Assembly (NCBI GenBank): GCA_900155495.1
Contig: FTLJ01001180.1
Coordinates: 1-34,612 of the forward strand
Source: Porogramme epimiltina
Taxonomy: Eukaryota > Basidiomycota > Agaricomycetes > Polyporales > Polyporaceae
Direction: 5' to 3'
DNA: 34,612 bases
Shown piece by piece: positions 1 through 11,033 of this stretch (positions are counted from its first letter, which is position 1; every line of letters begins with the position of its first letter). A model generated the notes under the pieces. The model saw only the letters and a list, made by a program, of their open reading frames with translations. It was not told the DNA's origin and did no database searches. Both the position numbers and the translations under genes were made by a program.

Positions 1-155
1 CCGCCCCACCCGCCCGCCCGCCCCTCCTGCGTTGTGTGCTCGAGACTCGCGGCCGGCTCGCTCGCTAGCTCGCCGATGCGACATCTTGGCTGCGCCGAGG
101 CCTAGCCCGAACTAACCAGCACCCCACCCAAGCCCCGCCGTGCGCAAGCTCGCTC

Positions 156-175
156 CATCGCCATCGCCATCGCCC
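156..175. repeat. short ATCGCC tandem repeat
   Basis: About three consecutive copies of the hexamer ATCGCC lie in the GC-rich region. It is a simple microsatellite with no associated gene. Confidence 0.6.
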
Positions 176-3100
176 GGCCCGTCGACCTTCGATCCCTGTG
201 GCGCGCGAGCCCCACCACCACCTGGACTCTAGAGCCCCAGGCTCGCGCCCCGGCCGCGCGCGTTACGTGGGTCGCGGCCGCGCGGGGCCCCCGTTCCGAC
301 GCTGCGCCACGCCCGCCCGCGCTCGGGGGCCCAGGGCGCGCGCGCACTGGCCCGTCAGGGTCTCCGCGCGCCCGCGCGCGAGGCAGGCAGGTCACCGGTG
401 GCCTGCTGCGGCACTAGCTCGCGAGCTAGCGGGTGCGCCTCCCGCGCCGCGGCCGCACGCCTATCTCGACGCTAACGTCCGTGCGCGCGTTGTGGGTTTG
501 GGGACGCGGCGGCCATGTGCACGCTTGCGTGCCGCGCGCCCGTGGGCCCGGCAAGGGTTATCTCCTCTGGAGGGTTTTCACAGAGCTCGGGTGCGGGGGG
601 TGCTGGGGTGCTGGAGGGGGCTCCGAGGGCGGGCGGGCGCACGCTGGGGCGAGGGGACGGTGCAAGGCACTTGGAGTGCCGTCAGCGGACCGCGGAGCCG
701 ACGACTGCAGGCGCGTCAGGCCTTCCCGTTCGACGGAACAAAAGACGCAGGGCATTAATGGGCTCCCGGAGGGCGCGTTCTGGAGAGGCACAGACGCAGC
801 GGGTGTCGACATACCGCCAAGCTAGAACCGCGCTGTCGGCGTTCCCCCGGATGAGCGGGTGACCACGACGACGAGGACGACGAAAACGAAACTTCTCATG
901 CCGGAATACGGACGCCCCCCTGCCATCAGGGCCACCGGGGGAGAGAGGACCCCCTGGTGGGTGGTGGGGACGGAGGGGACGAGGGCGCTGGCGCGAGGCC
1001 AGGCTGTCATGTCGCCGGGGCTTCCAAGGAAGAGAATCGTGAGCGCATCCCTTCCCGGGCGGAGCTTCTGATCGTGCGCGCGCACCGCAGCCCCGGGCAG
1101 GCCGCGGTGACTCGGCGGCTGAGACGCTGCACGCCCGCCGCCCTGACGGGTGCGCTGATCCTCGCCTCGCCCAGGATGGCAAGCCCGCAAACAATGGGTG
1201 CGTCCGCCCGCCCGCCCCACCGTGCCGCGGCCCTGCCGAAGCCCTACGGTGGTTCGCCCGCGCGAGCGAGCCCTCCGCCGCCGCCGCCGTCCTGCCTTCC
1301 CGCCCCCCCGCGTCCCTCCCGACGGGCCCCCACGCGCCCAGGGTGCAGAGGGAAGGCCCCGCGGAGGCTGAACAACTCTATCTTCACCCGCACGCCGTAG
1401 TGCCCCAAGGCGCCGCGACACTCGAACAGTCCTCCCACCCCGGGGCTCCCCATGCCACGCACCGTCGGCGGGCCCCCTCTGCGCCCCGCGGCCTCTGGTG
1501 CCGCCGCCAGCGCCGCCGGGCCTCTTCCACCCGCCCGCCACGCGGCCCGAAGCGAACCCTGGATGCGACGCACACTCGGGCCCACGGACGGCGGCACATC
1601 TCCTCGGGGCAGCCGAGTCACGCCCCCCCACCCCGTCCGTCCTCGCGCCGTGCGCCGCCGCTGCACCCGCACCGTGCGCCGCGGCGTCCTTGCTCGCGCC
1701 CAGCGGCGGCGCGCGAATTTTCCTGTGGCGCCCGCCTGGCCAGCGGCATGCCGCCCTCTCTTCCGCCGAGGAGAAAGCTGCCGGCGTCGTGCCTTCATTC
1801 CCGCCCTCCCTTCCTCTCTCTCCCCTCGTGGGCCCGCTGGGGGACAGGCGTTGGGGCGAGCCCGACGGGCCGCCGCCTCGAGGGCTGCGCGCCAGCGCCA
1901 GCGGACCGAGCTCTCGCGCTCGACACTGCCCCCCGCCGTGGTCGGATCCCCACGGAGAGCCCTTATACCTCCCGGCCTCGCCGCGTGGTTCGTCAGGCCC
2001 CGCGGCCGTCTCTCTCGTCCCCCTCCACTCGAGCCGCCGCCACCGTCCGTTACGCAAATACTCAACGATAGGCCCAACCACCCGCGTGATGAAATGTAGG
2101 GTCCACAATGGCGGTGAGCGTCCGTGCTTACCGCGCTCCCCGAAAACTCGCCTTCGTCGCCATCGCTACTGCGGCGAGCAGCTGTGAGGGCTGGTCGCCG
2201 GACTAGCGATGCGGTCGCCAGCGCGGTCGCATTGACCTTTGTTGGACAATCCACAGCGGTGTCCTGGATGGTCCACGTCATCTGCGGGGCGCGTGTATGC
2301 GTTGCATCCCGGCTGTTCATCGAGGGTGCGCCGTCTGTTGAGCACGATGGATCTGCCACTGATGCCCTGCACGGCCAAGACGAAGGCCCACGCCGGTCGC
2401 CAACCAGAGGAGATGGAACGCGGGGACGACAAAAAAAATCAGAACGTGGTGAGTGCCGCACGACTATGGCTGCTGCATCACGCCCCTCGTTTATCAGCTT
2501 CCTTCTCCCACTACGCTGCGCCTGGCCCGCCCGCCAGACGGGCCGTCGCGTCTTTCCGGCTCTGGCCGCCAGCGGCCCAGCCCCCGCGCTGCAAGAAAAA
2601 TCTGTCAGCGCGCCAGCGCCCCGTCGTATGTTTTTTTGGTCTGCACTGGTCGACCCGCGGGCTCGATCACGGCGAGAAGAAGCACCCCATCCGTCCGGCC
2701 TCTGTTACCAGCCCCCTCTGTCGTCACCTCGTACGCATCATGATCCTACCACCACGGACCTGCCCCGCCCCCCTCCCCCCATCTACCTCCTCCACCTGTC
2801 GTCTTTTCGCCTATCTACGACAATCTGTGTCTGCGTCCACAACCGCGTGCTTCCCCTCGAGAGAAGGCCAGAGTTCATTATGCTGCGCTCGATGAGTCGA
2901 TTGGCGCTTTCCCCCAGCTTCGACGTCCTTGGCACGCCAATCCACCGCGCCTCGCAGCCGCCTCTCACGAGCGGGAGACACGAAAAAAAATCGTGCAAAT
3001 TTTGTCGCGCCGGCGCGCATCGGAGGAAGGCCGTCTCGGCGAGCAGAGAATACGCCGACGCCCACGGCGAGCCGCCCCCCCTGGCCCACGACGACCACCC

Positions 3101-4956
3101 ACCGCACCGCATCTGCGCGCACGCGGGGCTCCACTCGGCCAGCTCCTGGGAGGAAGGGGGAGTGGGGGCAGCACGAAGCACGACCGCGAATCCCCCTCGC
3201 GAAGCCGCCGTGTCCATTTCCGCCCACCCAGCGGCCAGCCCGCCCCACGCCCACCACCACCCGCGTCCGCCCCGGAGGGAGAGAGAGGGAGTGCACCAGG
3301 TCCGCCCGCAGACCGCGACTGGCCCGCGCCCGCACGGGCGACGGCGCTGCTGCCCACAGAAGCAGCGCGGGAGCCCACCCATCAGCACCAGGCATCACAG
3401 CCCGCCCGCCGCGCTTCTCCGAGTCCGCGCCCGGAGAACCTCGCGGGCGCTCGTTGTGTGGGCATCCCTCCCGCCCTCCCTCCGTGGCCCGCGGGGAGCG
3501 GCTCCTGCCCCGCCTCGGAGGCGGGGGCGTCACCGATGTGCTTCCGGACTGGGTTGGGGGGTTCTGGCTTGGGGACCGGTGGTGCTGGCGGGCGGGCGTG
3601 TTGGCTGTTTGTTCAGGGGAGGGGAGGGGGCACAGCGGTGCGCCCCCGGAGCTTTGCATATCGTGCGGTGTGTGCGGCACGTACCATGTCGGTGTCTAGA
3701 CTAGTGCAGAAAAAATACGACAGCTAGTCGCTCCGAGTCCGTACGGCGACGCTACGCGGCTCCGTGCGTGCGCCTAGTGGTTTGCGCCGATAGCCAGCGG
3801 GCCACACGCCCGCCAATTAAAAATCCCGCTGCCCGTCTGCCACGATGACCAGCACCGTTCGCGGCCGCGAGCCCGAGCTCGGGGTCAGCTGCGCGGGCCC
3901 GCCGTCCGCGCTCTCCGCCGCCACCCCGCCCGCCGCTCGCCGCCCGAGCAGGCGCAGGGTAGGCACGGCGACCTGGATAGAAGCAGCGTCGCCCATCGGG
4001 CGCCCGCGTCAGTTTTCGCCGCTCTACGCTCGTCCCTCCCCCTCGCTGCGTCCTGCGCCATCAATGAGCTGGGGAGGCGCCGCGTAGCGTGTCCCCCTCC
4101 CCCCCTCCCCTTGCCTTGCTACAGAGAGGCCCAGTACGATGCGCCCCCCCATTCCCCCACCCCACACCGTGCCACTTTCCGTGGGCGGACCCCCGATTCC
4201 AGCCGTTATCTTTCTTCCGACTAACATACTCAAGCTGGGTGGCTGTGTGCCGAGGGGCGTGGGGCACCGCAGCTGGCCCCCGCGTGCGTCCGCGACATTG
4301 CATCCGCCGCGGACGCTCCACGCGGGCGGCACGTCACGCAAAACGCTTCCGGCCCCCCAGTCCGCGTCCATCCCTCAATTTCTCGGCTAGCGAGCGGCCG
4401 CCCCCCCCCCCACACACACCTTCCTCGCGTCCTGTGCCCCGGGGCGGCCGCTGCTGCTGCTATCAGTGATGCGCGCGCGCGCGTGCGGGGAAGGACGGTC
4501 GGTGTGGCACCGCAGCGTGCGTGCCGCCTTTATTTTCTCTCTCCCTCTCCCTCTGATGCTTGGTGGCGGTGGGGCGGACGTCGTTTGAAGAAATTGCGGG
4601 AGCGGTGGGGAAGGGGAGGGTATTGGTTCACCCCCGCCCCCGGGGGCCTCGTACGTCAATCGACGTGGGTTTCGGGAGGGCGTTCGGCACTCGACGCCTC
4701 GTGCAGCTCGGGTCCGCATCTGCCCCCCGCCAAAGTTGCGTCGTGTCCCCCCTGGTAGTCAACGACGACGGCGACGACGGCTCTATAATTTTTCTATTAT
4801 CCCGCGCGGAGGCGGAGCCTTCGATTCGTGATCCGCCCGCCAGCACGGGCGAGAAGAACAAGGGGACGGGTGGGTGGGTGAGGGGGGAGGGACGCGGAGG
4901 TCCGCACGGCGCGGAATTTCTCGAAGCACGGGCGGACGGACGGCTGGAGGCGGGGC

Positions 4957-4984
4957 GTGTGTGTGTGCGCACGCACACACACAC
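4957..4984. repeat. perfect 13-bp inverted repeat of alternating GT/CA
   Basis: The left arm GTGTGTGTGTGCG (4957-4969) is the exact reverse complement of the right arm (4972-4984), with a two-base spacer CA. The whole element alternates purine and pyrimidine, so it could extrude as a hairpin or adopt left-handed DNA. It sits in gene-free GC-rich sequence. Confidence 0.85.
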
Positions 4985-5499
4985 TGCGCGCGGGTACAAT
5001 GTGCAGTGCCGTCGACGGCGCGGGCACGGAAATGGGCAGAGCAGCCCAGCATCACGCGCGAGCGGGCGACCCCGACGCGACCCTGGAAAATCCTCCCCCC
5101 CCGGTCGTCTGCGTCGAGCCACCCCACCCTTCCGTGTAGAGGGCTCCCCGATAGCGTTGTGGCGCCTCGCTTAGGGCGCACCGCGCTTCTTATTACCTAC
5201 ACGCTACGTGCTTCACGCTACGCGCGGCCGCGCGCTCCCCCGTCCGCTCGCCTCCCGCACCCTCGAAAAATCGCAGAAGGAGCCCTGTAGGTGCGGCAGC
5301 TGCCCCATCGGGCTCGCAGGGCCACCGCGCGCGTGCCTCCTCTTCTTCCGACGCGGCTCGCATTCCGGGGGCGACGCGTGCCTGGCGCGCCCCCCGGGCC
5401 CCAGGCTTCGCAGGCATTGAATGCGCCGCCGTGCCGCCCTCGCTGCATTATGCCGTACGCCCGCGCGCACGCCCACGCCCGCGGGCTGACGCCATACGC

Positions 5500-5579
5500 C
5501 GGACACCAGACGTTGGACGCTAGACTCCGGACACCAGGCATCAGACACCAGACGCTAGACACCAGACACCAGACGCTGA
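5500..5579. repeat. minisatellite built on GACACCAGACGCT-like units
   Basis: Several imperfect copies of a unit reading approximately GACACCAGACGCTA follow one another, with shortened units such as GACACCA between them. Copies differ by single substitutions or small length changes, the pattern expected from replication slippage. No coding function is evident. Confidence 0.75.
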
Positions 5580-6845
5580 GGCTCAGTGGGGGGGAGGGAG
5601 GAGGCACCGCGCGGCCGCGGCCGCTATCAGCGATTCTCCCGATGGGGCCGGGCGAAGCTGCGCACTGCACGCACGGGGTGCGCGGGCTGCCTTGTGCGCC
5701 ATCCAGCCTTCCGTGAGGTGGCAGTGGGCCCCAGTGCGACCCACGCGGACGTCTGCGTGCACGCGGGCCGTCCGAGGGGGTGCGCCGGTGGACAATGGGG
5801 GTCCGGGCTGGGGGGCGAGCCTGCGCCCGTCTGAGTGGGGGCCTGGTGGGAGCTGAAGGGGGCGGCCGTGATTTTGAAACGCGATGGACGGGAAGGGCGT
5901 AGTGCCCACAGCTCTTCGTCTGCGGCCGGGCGCGCGGGCGCGCGCGCGACGTCATTCCTAGTAACACGGCGCTTAACTGGATCGCTGCACGGAGGAGCGC
6001 GTGGAGGAGCGCACGCGGGCGCGGTATAGATCTCGGCGATAGTGTCCGTTGCTGGCCACCGTGCACTGGGCATGCGCGTGCCCTCCGTGCATGGCTCCCG
6101 GGGCGTGCCTCGCCGCGGAGGCTGGCGCGGGCCTCAGCGAAGGGGTGGACACGGTGTGCGGCGCCGGTGGAGCGGGCCACACGGGGTAGGTCCAGTTTTG
6201 CTGATGCCCGGCGTGCTGCAGGGAGCTTGTGCGCGGACGGGGGGCTCGGAGTGCGGAACAGCGCGCTGCACGCTAGAAGCGTTGCGGGACACGATTAGGC
6301 AGCCCGGCCGGAGCGCAGTGGGCGCCTGCGGTACGGGGGCGCCTGCAGGACGGGGCGGACGACGGGGCTGGGCTGGCCCTTCCTGCGTAAGGCGCGCGTT
6401 GTTCTCTGAAACAGGGAAGCGGGTGCGCTGGGACGATGGCGGCGCAGGCACGCAGCGCGAGGGAGTGATTGTGCATTTGCTGGGGGCGGGGGCGACGCTC
6501 ACGCTGGCGTGCAGGCGTTAGTGGGCCGTGACGCGTGATGGCTGATGGACGAGAGAAAGAGAGAGAGTTGTGTGGCCGTTGGAGCGCGCGCGGGCGCTGG
6601 CGTGGCGTGCCACGCCTGCTCGCCCGCGTCCCTCGCCCGAGCCCACTCCCCTCCGCGGGAACGATCGAGATCGTGCGTCGTGTCCCCGCAGGCGCCGGCG
6701 AGCAGGCAGGCGCGCTCATCGCCCCCGCGTGCGTCCTCGACAATCGCCCCATCGCCCCCCTCCCGCCATCGCTGCTGCCAGTGCCACGGACCACACTCCC
6801 GCCATCGAGCATCAGCCGCAGATCGCCATCGTCGTTCATTCCGTC

Positions 6846-7676
6846 ATGTCGGGCACAGCGTGGATATCGGACAGGATACCTGCAAAGACGAGGCAGGCTG
6901 CTCCGCCGGCGGCGAAGGGCAAGCAGCAGAAGAGGGGCGGCCAGGATGCCCCGGCAAAGAGCCAGGAGGTTCGGAGGCTAGAGAAGTTGCGCAACGACTT
7001 GGAGAAGGCCTCCGGGCAGGAGAAGGATCCTAAGGGAGGGTGTTTCTGCCAAGGTCCGTGCGCACTCAGCACCCAGCCCAGCACGACCCCGTTAACGCCA
7101 TCCTCGCGACATCCCCCCAAACCAGCGAGGATGCACGACCTCTCGGCGTACACGCCCCTCTGCCGCGCCTGCGGCCTCGTCCTCTGCGAGCTCAACCTCC
7201 CCCACCACGCCTGCCCCCACTGCGCCGCCGCGCTCCTCGCGCCGCCAGCACGCGCGGCACTCACAACGACGCTCACCGAGCGCATCGACGCGACGCTCGC
7301 GCGCGAGGAGGAGGAGCGGCAGCGCGCAATCGACGCCGCGCGCGCCGCCCAGGGCGCATTTCCGACGCTGGCGTCCGCGGGGGCGTCGCGCGCGGGCACG
7401 CCCGACGCGCATCCGGCGAACCAGACGCACACGGTGCTCTCGCTCGACGCGAAGACGAGGAAGGTCAAGGTCGCGTCGTACACGCCCCCGACGCTCTCGC
7501 GCGTGTCATCGGCGGAGAAGCTGAGGGCGAAGGCGGCGGCGGAGCAGGAGTACAGGCGCGTGCCTGCCCCGCCGCCGGAGGTCGTCGTCGCGGCGGGGCT
7601 CCCGAGGGCCGACCGTCCGTGGGCGAATACGCGCGGGCTGAATGTCACTTACGTCCCGCCCACGAGGGTAGGGTAG
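6846..7676 (+). CDS. C2HC5 zinc-finger protein, TRIP4/ASC-1/Rqt4-like
   Basis: Predicted exons are 6846-7053 and 7126-7676, giving 252 residues. The 72-nt intron has a GTCCGTG donor, an internal GTTAAC and an ACCAG acceptor. Because 72 is a multiple of three the frame stays open through it. Splicing brings together C66-x-C68, H73, C82-x2-C85, C90, C99-x2-C102, exactly the C2HC5 order of the finger in activating signal cointegrator 1 (human TRIP4, yeast Rqt4). Unspliced, the finger is interrupted by 24 foreign residues. A Lys-rich N-terminus precedes the finger and a charged helix (AREEEERQRAIDAARAA) follows. In characterised family members this finger helps a helicase complex split stalled, ubiquitinated ribosomes; that role here is inferred from the domain alone. 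The start is the first ATG consistent with the finger; the frame runs open further upstream, but that part is low-complexity. The C-terminal half has no recognised domain. Confidence 0.82.
   Translation: MSGTAWISDRIPAKTRQAAPPAAKGKQQKRGGQDAPAKSQEVRRLEKLRNDLEKASGQEKDPKGGCFCQGPCALSTQPSTTPLTPSSRHPPKPARMHDLSAYTPLCRACGLVLCELNLPHHACPHCAAALLAPPARAALTTTLTERIDATLAREEEERQRAIDAARAAQGAFPTLASAGASRAGTPDAHPANQTHTVLSLDAKTRKVKVASYTPPTLSRVSSAEKLRAKAAAEQEYRRVPAPPPEVVVAAGLPRADRPWANTRGLNVTYVPPTRVG
7054..7125 (+). other. 72-nt in-frame intron within the zinc finger
   Basis: The intron starts GTCCGTG and ends ACCAG, and its length is a multiple of three. Removal joins CAA-G to CG-AGG and produces the residues CFCQARMHDLS, the expected first half of the C2HC5 finger. 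Retention leaves an uninterrupted frame but spoils the zinc-ligand spacing. Confidence 0.75.
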
Positions 7677-7755
7677 TTTCGTTGTGTATGCGGTGAGCCC
7701 TACACTTCGAGACGTGGTTCGAAGTGTTCTGTGTCGATAGCATTTTCTCTAATGG

Positions 7756-7761
7756 AATAAA
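7756..7761 (+). terminator. AATAAA polyadenylation-like signal
   Basis: AATAAA lies about 80 nt after the stop codon of the zinc-finger gene, inside a locally AT-rich stretch that contrasts with its surroundings. It is the best candidate 3'-end signal for that gene. Confidence 0.5.
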
Positions 7762-10700
7762 TATTTTTGGACGGCAATATACGCATTGGTCGTGGCCGTC
7801 GGGTTCTATCTTCTCTTAGCTCCAACGGCTACTGTATACATAGATCAGGGGAGTCCTGAGGCAATACCGGTAAACCACCTACCCTCCATCAGAAGACTTG
7901 GTACGAAACGCAGTCGAATGTCCGCCATGGGCGGCATCCATGTACATACTGTACGAAAACCCCTGATTCATTGGTCCGACGTATGGACCGTTGGGTTCTG
8001 CAATGACTTCATCCTCTCGGCCCCCGAGTTCATTCACATCAACCACAGTTCCTGCGACACAATATCCCGCTTCCATCACGTCCTCCAGAGTCTTCTCCCT
8101 CGACCTGTATCAGCCTGTCTGACATGCTCTTCCCCCGCCCCCGCCCCGCGTTCGAGGCGTGTGATCCCGAGCCATATCACGCTTCCTCATGGCGTCCCGG
8201 ACCGTTCGAGGGCGCACCCTATCGCCCCGCCGTCGCGCCCGTCAAGCCCACGTCCCCCACACGTCCAACAGCCTGTGCGGGGCGATCTTTCGTCATGCCC
8301 GTCAGCCGTGTCGATCGCTAATTCCACCTTGGCGTCGAGCCCCGTAGCGCACTGGTTAACAGGATGATCGGGCTCGGGCTCACGTCCCCGCCCGTAAGCT
8401 CCGGTCTTACCTGACGGCTTGTGCCCGCGATTAATGGCGGCGTCGGGCGACGGCTGCTGCTGCGGGGCGTCTGCGAGAAGCGCACCGCAAGTGTGCGTGT
8501 GGTTACCGCTCGAGCCGGCGAGGTGGTCGAAAAGCCTCATACGTCGCCTGGCGCCGCCAACGCGACGCACACGGACAACGTCACGAGAGGCCCCCCACCT
8601 CCGCCGAGCTCCAGAGTCCAGACAATTGGCCCTCTGGCCTCCGGTAAGGTTCAGTGGGCCGTGCCAGGAAGGCAGCCTAGAATGTTGCTGCGCGGCCGCT
8701 CGATTGGGGCCTGTGTGAAGGGAGAGGCTTCTCGGTGGACGGCATGATCGCGTTCGTGATCGTGGTAGCGGTACATTAGATAGTCGCTGCAGCGGCGAAT
8801 CTTAACGGAGTCACGGGCGTCGGGGAAGTCGCATACATTGGCCCTATCCGTACAGCTGAATCGCCCATCGCAGACCGAGGCGCGCGCCGTATGTACATGT
8901 ATGGTGCCGACCGGTGGACACCGCGGAAAGAAGACCGGAATAGGCTACATGCGCGTGATAAATACACGAGCGAAACAAAAAGGCAAGGGAGGCGAGATGG
9001 GGGGCAGGAAGCATCGTAGATAGACTCCGACTCCGTGGCGAGCCGTGATTCACCCCCCGTGAGACGCACGCCGGGCGAGAACGCACGCGCAATGCACGCG
9101 GTAATGCAAGGGCGGCCAAGAGTCCCAGCAACGGCGCGCGCATAAGCCACCGACCGGGGCGGCAGAAGCACTTCCCCCGGCCCCATACAGGCACACGCCG
9201 ACACACGGTACGGGTGCGGTCCAGGAGCCCGCCGGAGCCCCCGTTGCGCCCTCCTGCGGCGGCTCAGACGAGCCCGTGCGCACACGGAGATGTGCACGGA
9301 TGGAAGGGCGGAAAGGGGCTTGTGCACGACCGGGGCTAGGGCTCCGACGACGACGACACCCTGGAGGCGCGGCCGGGAGAACCGACCGCTAGGCTCAGGG
9401 TGTGCGGAGGGAGCGAAGGAAGCCAGACGGCAGGCCGCATCGGCGGACGCACTCGCGTCTCCCGCGGTCTTCCGGCGTCGGCACCTCCCCACGGCGCGCG
9501 CAGTAGCTCCCGTGCAGTTCGACGAGCGATCGCACCAGGGCGGCAGCTGCGACTGCGACCCCTATGTCTCGTTCTGCCGCCGCGGAGAAGGCGGGTGCGT
9601 GCGCGGGGGAGGTGGGGAGGCCGCTTCTGGTACGGCAAGGCACCGCGCGCCCCTGCCTCAGCGGAGCAGCAAGGTTCGGGGCGCATGGGGCGCGCGGGGG
9701 CGCGTGTGCATTGTCCGTCGCATTCGCGCGTCGTCGCGGGTCAGGTCGCCGGCGACGTTCTATCCATCGTGCGCCGCCCATGCGCCATCGCGTTCTCGCC
9801 CCTCGCCCTTCATCCGTGGGCTCATGGATTCGCTGTGGGTGTCGCGCCATCCAACCACACACCTCCCGTCACCAGCCTATCGCCCGTCGCCCATCGCCCG
9901 TCGTCTATCGCCCGTCGCCCGTCGCGCACCACCGCCCTTCGCGCCGCCGCGCTCCGTCGCGCTTCGTCCGCGCGCGGCCTGTGCGTCGCCCGCTTCGACG
10001 CCGCGCTTCGATCGGTGCGCACGCTGCTGTTCATCACACCACATCCTGTGCACGCCGTCGTCGCCCGTGACCGGGGGGCTCCGGGGGAGATGGCGGCGGC
10101 GCGGGTCTAGGGCGCGGCGGGGCGCCCGACGCGGGGGGCCGCAGGCCGGAGAACGCGAGCTTGAGAAGCCTAGGACAGCGCGACGTCCCTCGCTTCCGGG
10201 ATCACCGGCCGCCCCCACCCGAGTTGCGGACCGCGCCCGGCCGCGGGACCGAGCACCCCGCCCCGTAGCGACGACACATTCCGGCGCCGCCTGGAGGCTG
10301 CGAGGCGTAGACAGGACGGAAGGAAGCGGGGGAGGAGGAGGACTAATGATGCGCGATGGGCCCGCCGCGGCTCGCGGGATCAGGCGCGCGGGTGGGTTAT
10401 CCCTGGCCAAACAACTCGCACCATATCAGGACGCGTGCACCGCCGGGCGATGGCGGCGGTGTCGCGGGGGGGCCTGTAGGTGCCAGTGCGCGGGCAGATG
10501 TCGTGTTCGCGGCAACCGCACATTGACGCAGTCTGCGCTCCATCACAGCGCAGAGACCCGCGTGACAGCGCGAGTCGCCCGGAAGCGGAAGGGGGGGAAG
10601 GGAGGGGGCGTCACGGGCGACCAGCGAGCTGAGGCTGGGCCGCGAGATGCATCTTGCGGCGCGGCGGACGTGACGTTGGCTCTGTGCGTGGTTCTGTGGT

Positions 10701-11033
10701 GCTTGATGCTCGCGCGTACGGCATCTGATGCCGGGCGATGCTTCAGGCGTGATGGTTAGACTCGTGCATTGGGGTGTTAGATGGATGCTCGAGTTGTGGG
10801 ATTTGGACAGGACCAGGAAGGCCGGGGTCGGAGGTTGGGTGTTCTCGAGGGCCGGACAGACCACCGTGTGCGCTTTGAATAATTGTTTGTGTCCATTTTG
10901 ACCGTCTAGACCCGCGCCTGGTCCAGCGGCGAATCGCGCCCGAGTCCCAGTCCACGTCCATACCCCAGTCCCAGCCCTAGTCACTGTCCAGAGAAGCCCT
11001 GCCCTTGGCATCTCCTGCACAGAAGATGCTGCG
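7762..11033. other. intergenic stretch, mostly GC-rich, no supported gene
   Basis: From about 8.8 to 10.7 kb the sequence is again very GC-rich with overlapping spurious frames, including one of 489 codons at 9290-10759 (+) that is Arg/Pro/Ala-rich and domain-free. On the minus strand 8187-8570 and 7879-8079 encode peptides that look a little more protein-like, but I cannot assemble them into a convincing gene. The last 250-300 bases before 11033 should contain the 3' untranslated region of the coiled-coil gene. Around 10.75 kb composition changes to ordinary GC. Confidence 0.5.
9881..9934. repeat. short GC-rich minisatellite, units of CGCCCGTCGCC type
   Basis: Five or so imperfect units reading CGCCCGTCGCCCAT or CGCCCGTCGTCTAT lie in tandem. 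The repeat explains the Arg-Pro-Ser periodicity in overlapping spurious translations. Confidence 0.65.

Larger units (their letters stand above)
1..6845. other. very GC-rich, gene-free stretch
   Basis: No gene can be supported in this stretch. GC content is roughly 70% or more by eye and CpG is abundant. Long open frames exist in several overlapping frames on both strands, for example 2124-3704 (+), 822-2108 (-) and 5218-6180 (-). Their translations are dominated by Arg, Pro, Ala and Gly, show no domain, and are what stop-codon depletion at high GC produces. CT-rich tracts, short A-runs and NotI-type GCGGCCGC sites occur throughout. It could be a long regulatory region or the source of a non-coding transcript, but nothing here proves either. 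Confidence 0.6.

Noticed and set aside
822..2108. 428-codon open frame (-)
   Set aside because: Arg/Gly-rich translation with no domain; overlaps other long frames on both strands.
2124..3704. 526-codon open frame in the GC-rich region (+)
   Set aside because: The translation is low-complexity, overlaps equally long frames on both strands, and shows no domain, conserved motif or intron pattern. High GC alone explains the lack of stops.
5218..6180. 320-codon open frame (-)
   Set aside because: Its apparent repeat (VWCLVSSVWCLM) is just the translated minisatellite at 5500-5579; the remainder is Arg/Pro-rich.
9290..10759. 489-codon open frame (+)
   Set aside because: Domain-free, Arg/Ala/Pro-rich and covering a minisatellite; a compositional artefact.
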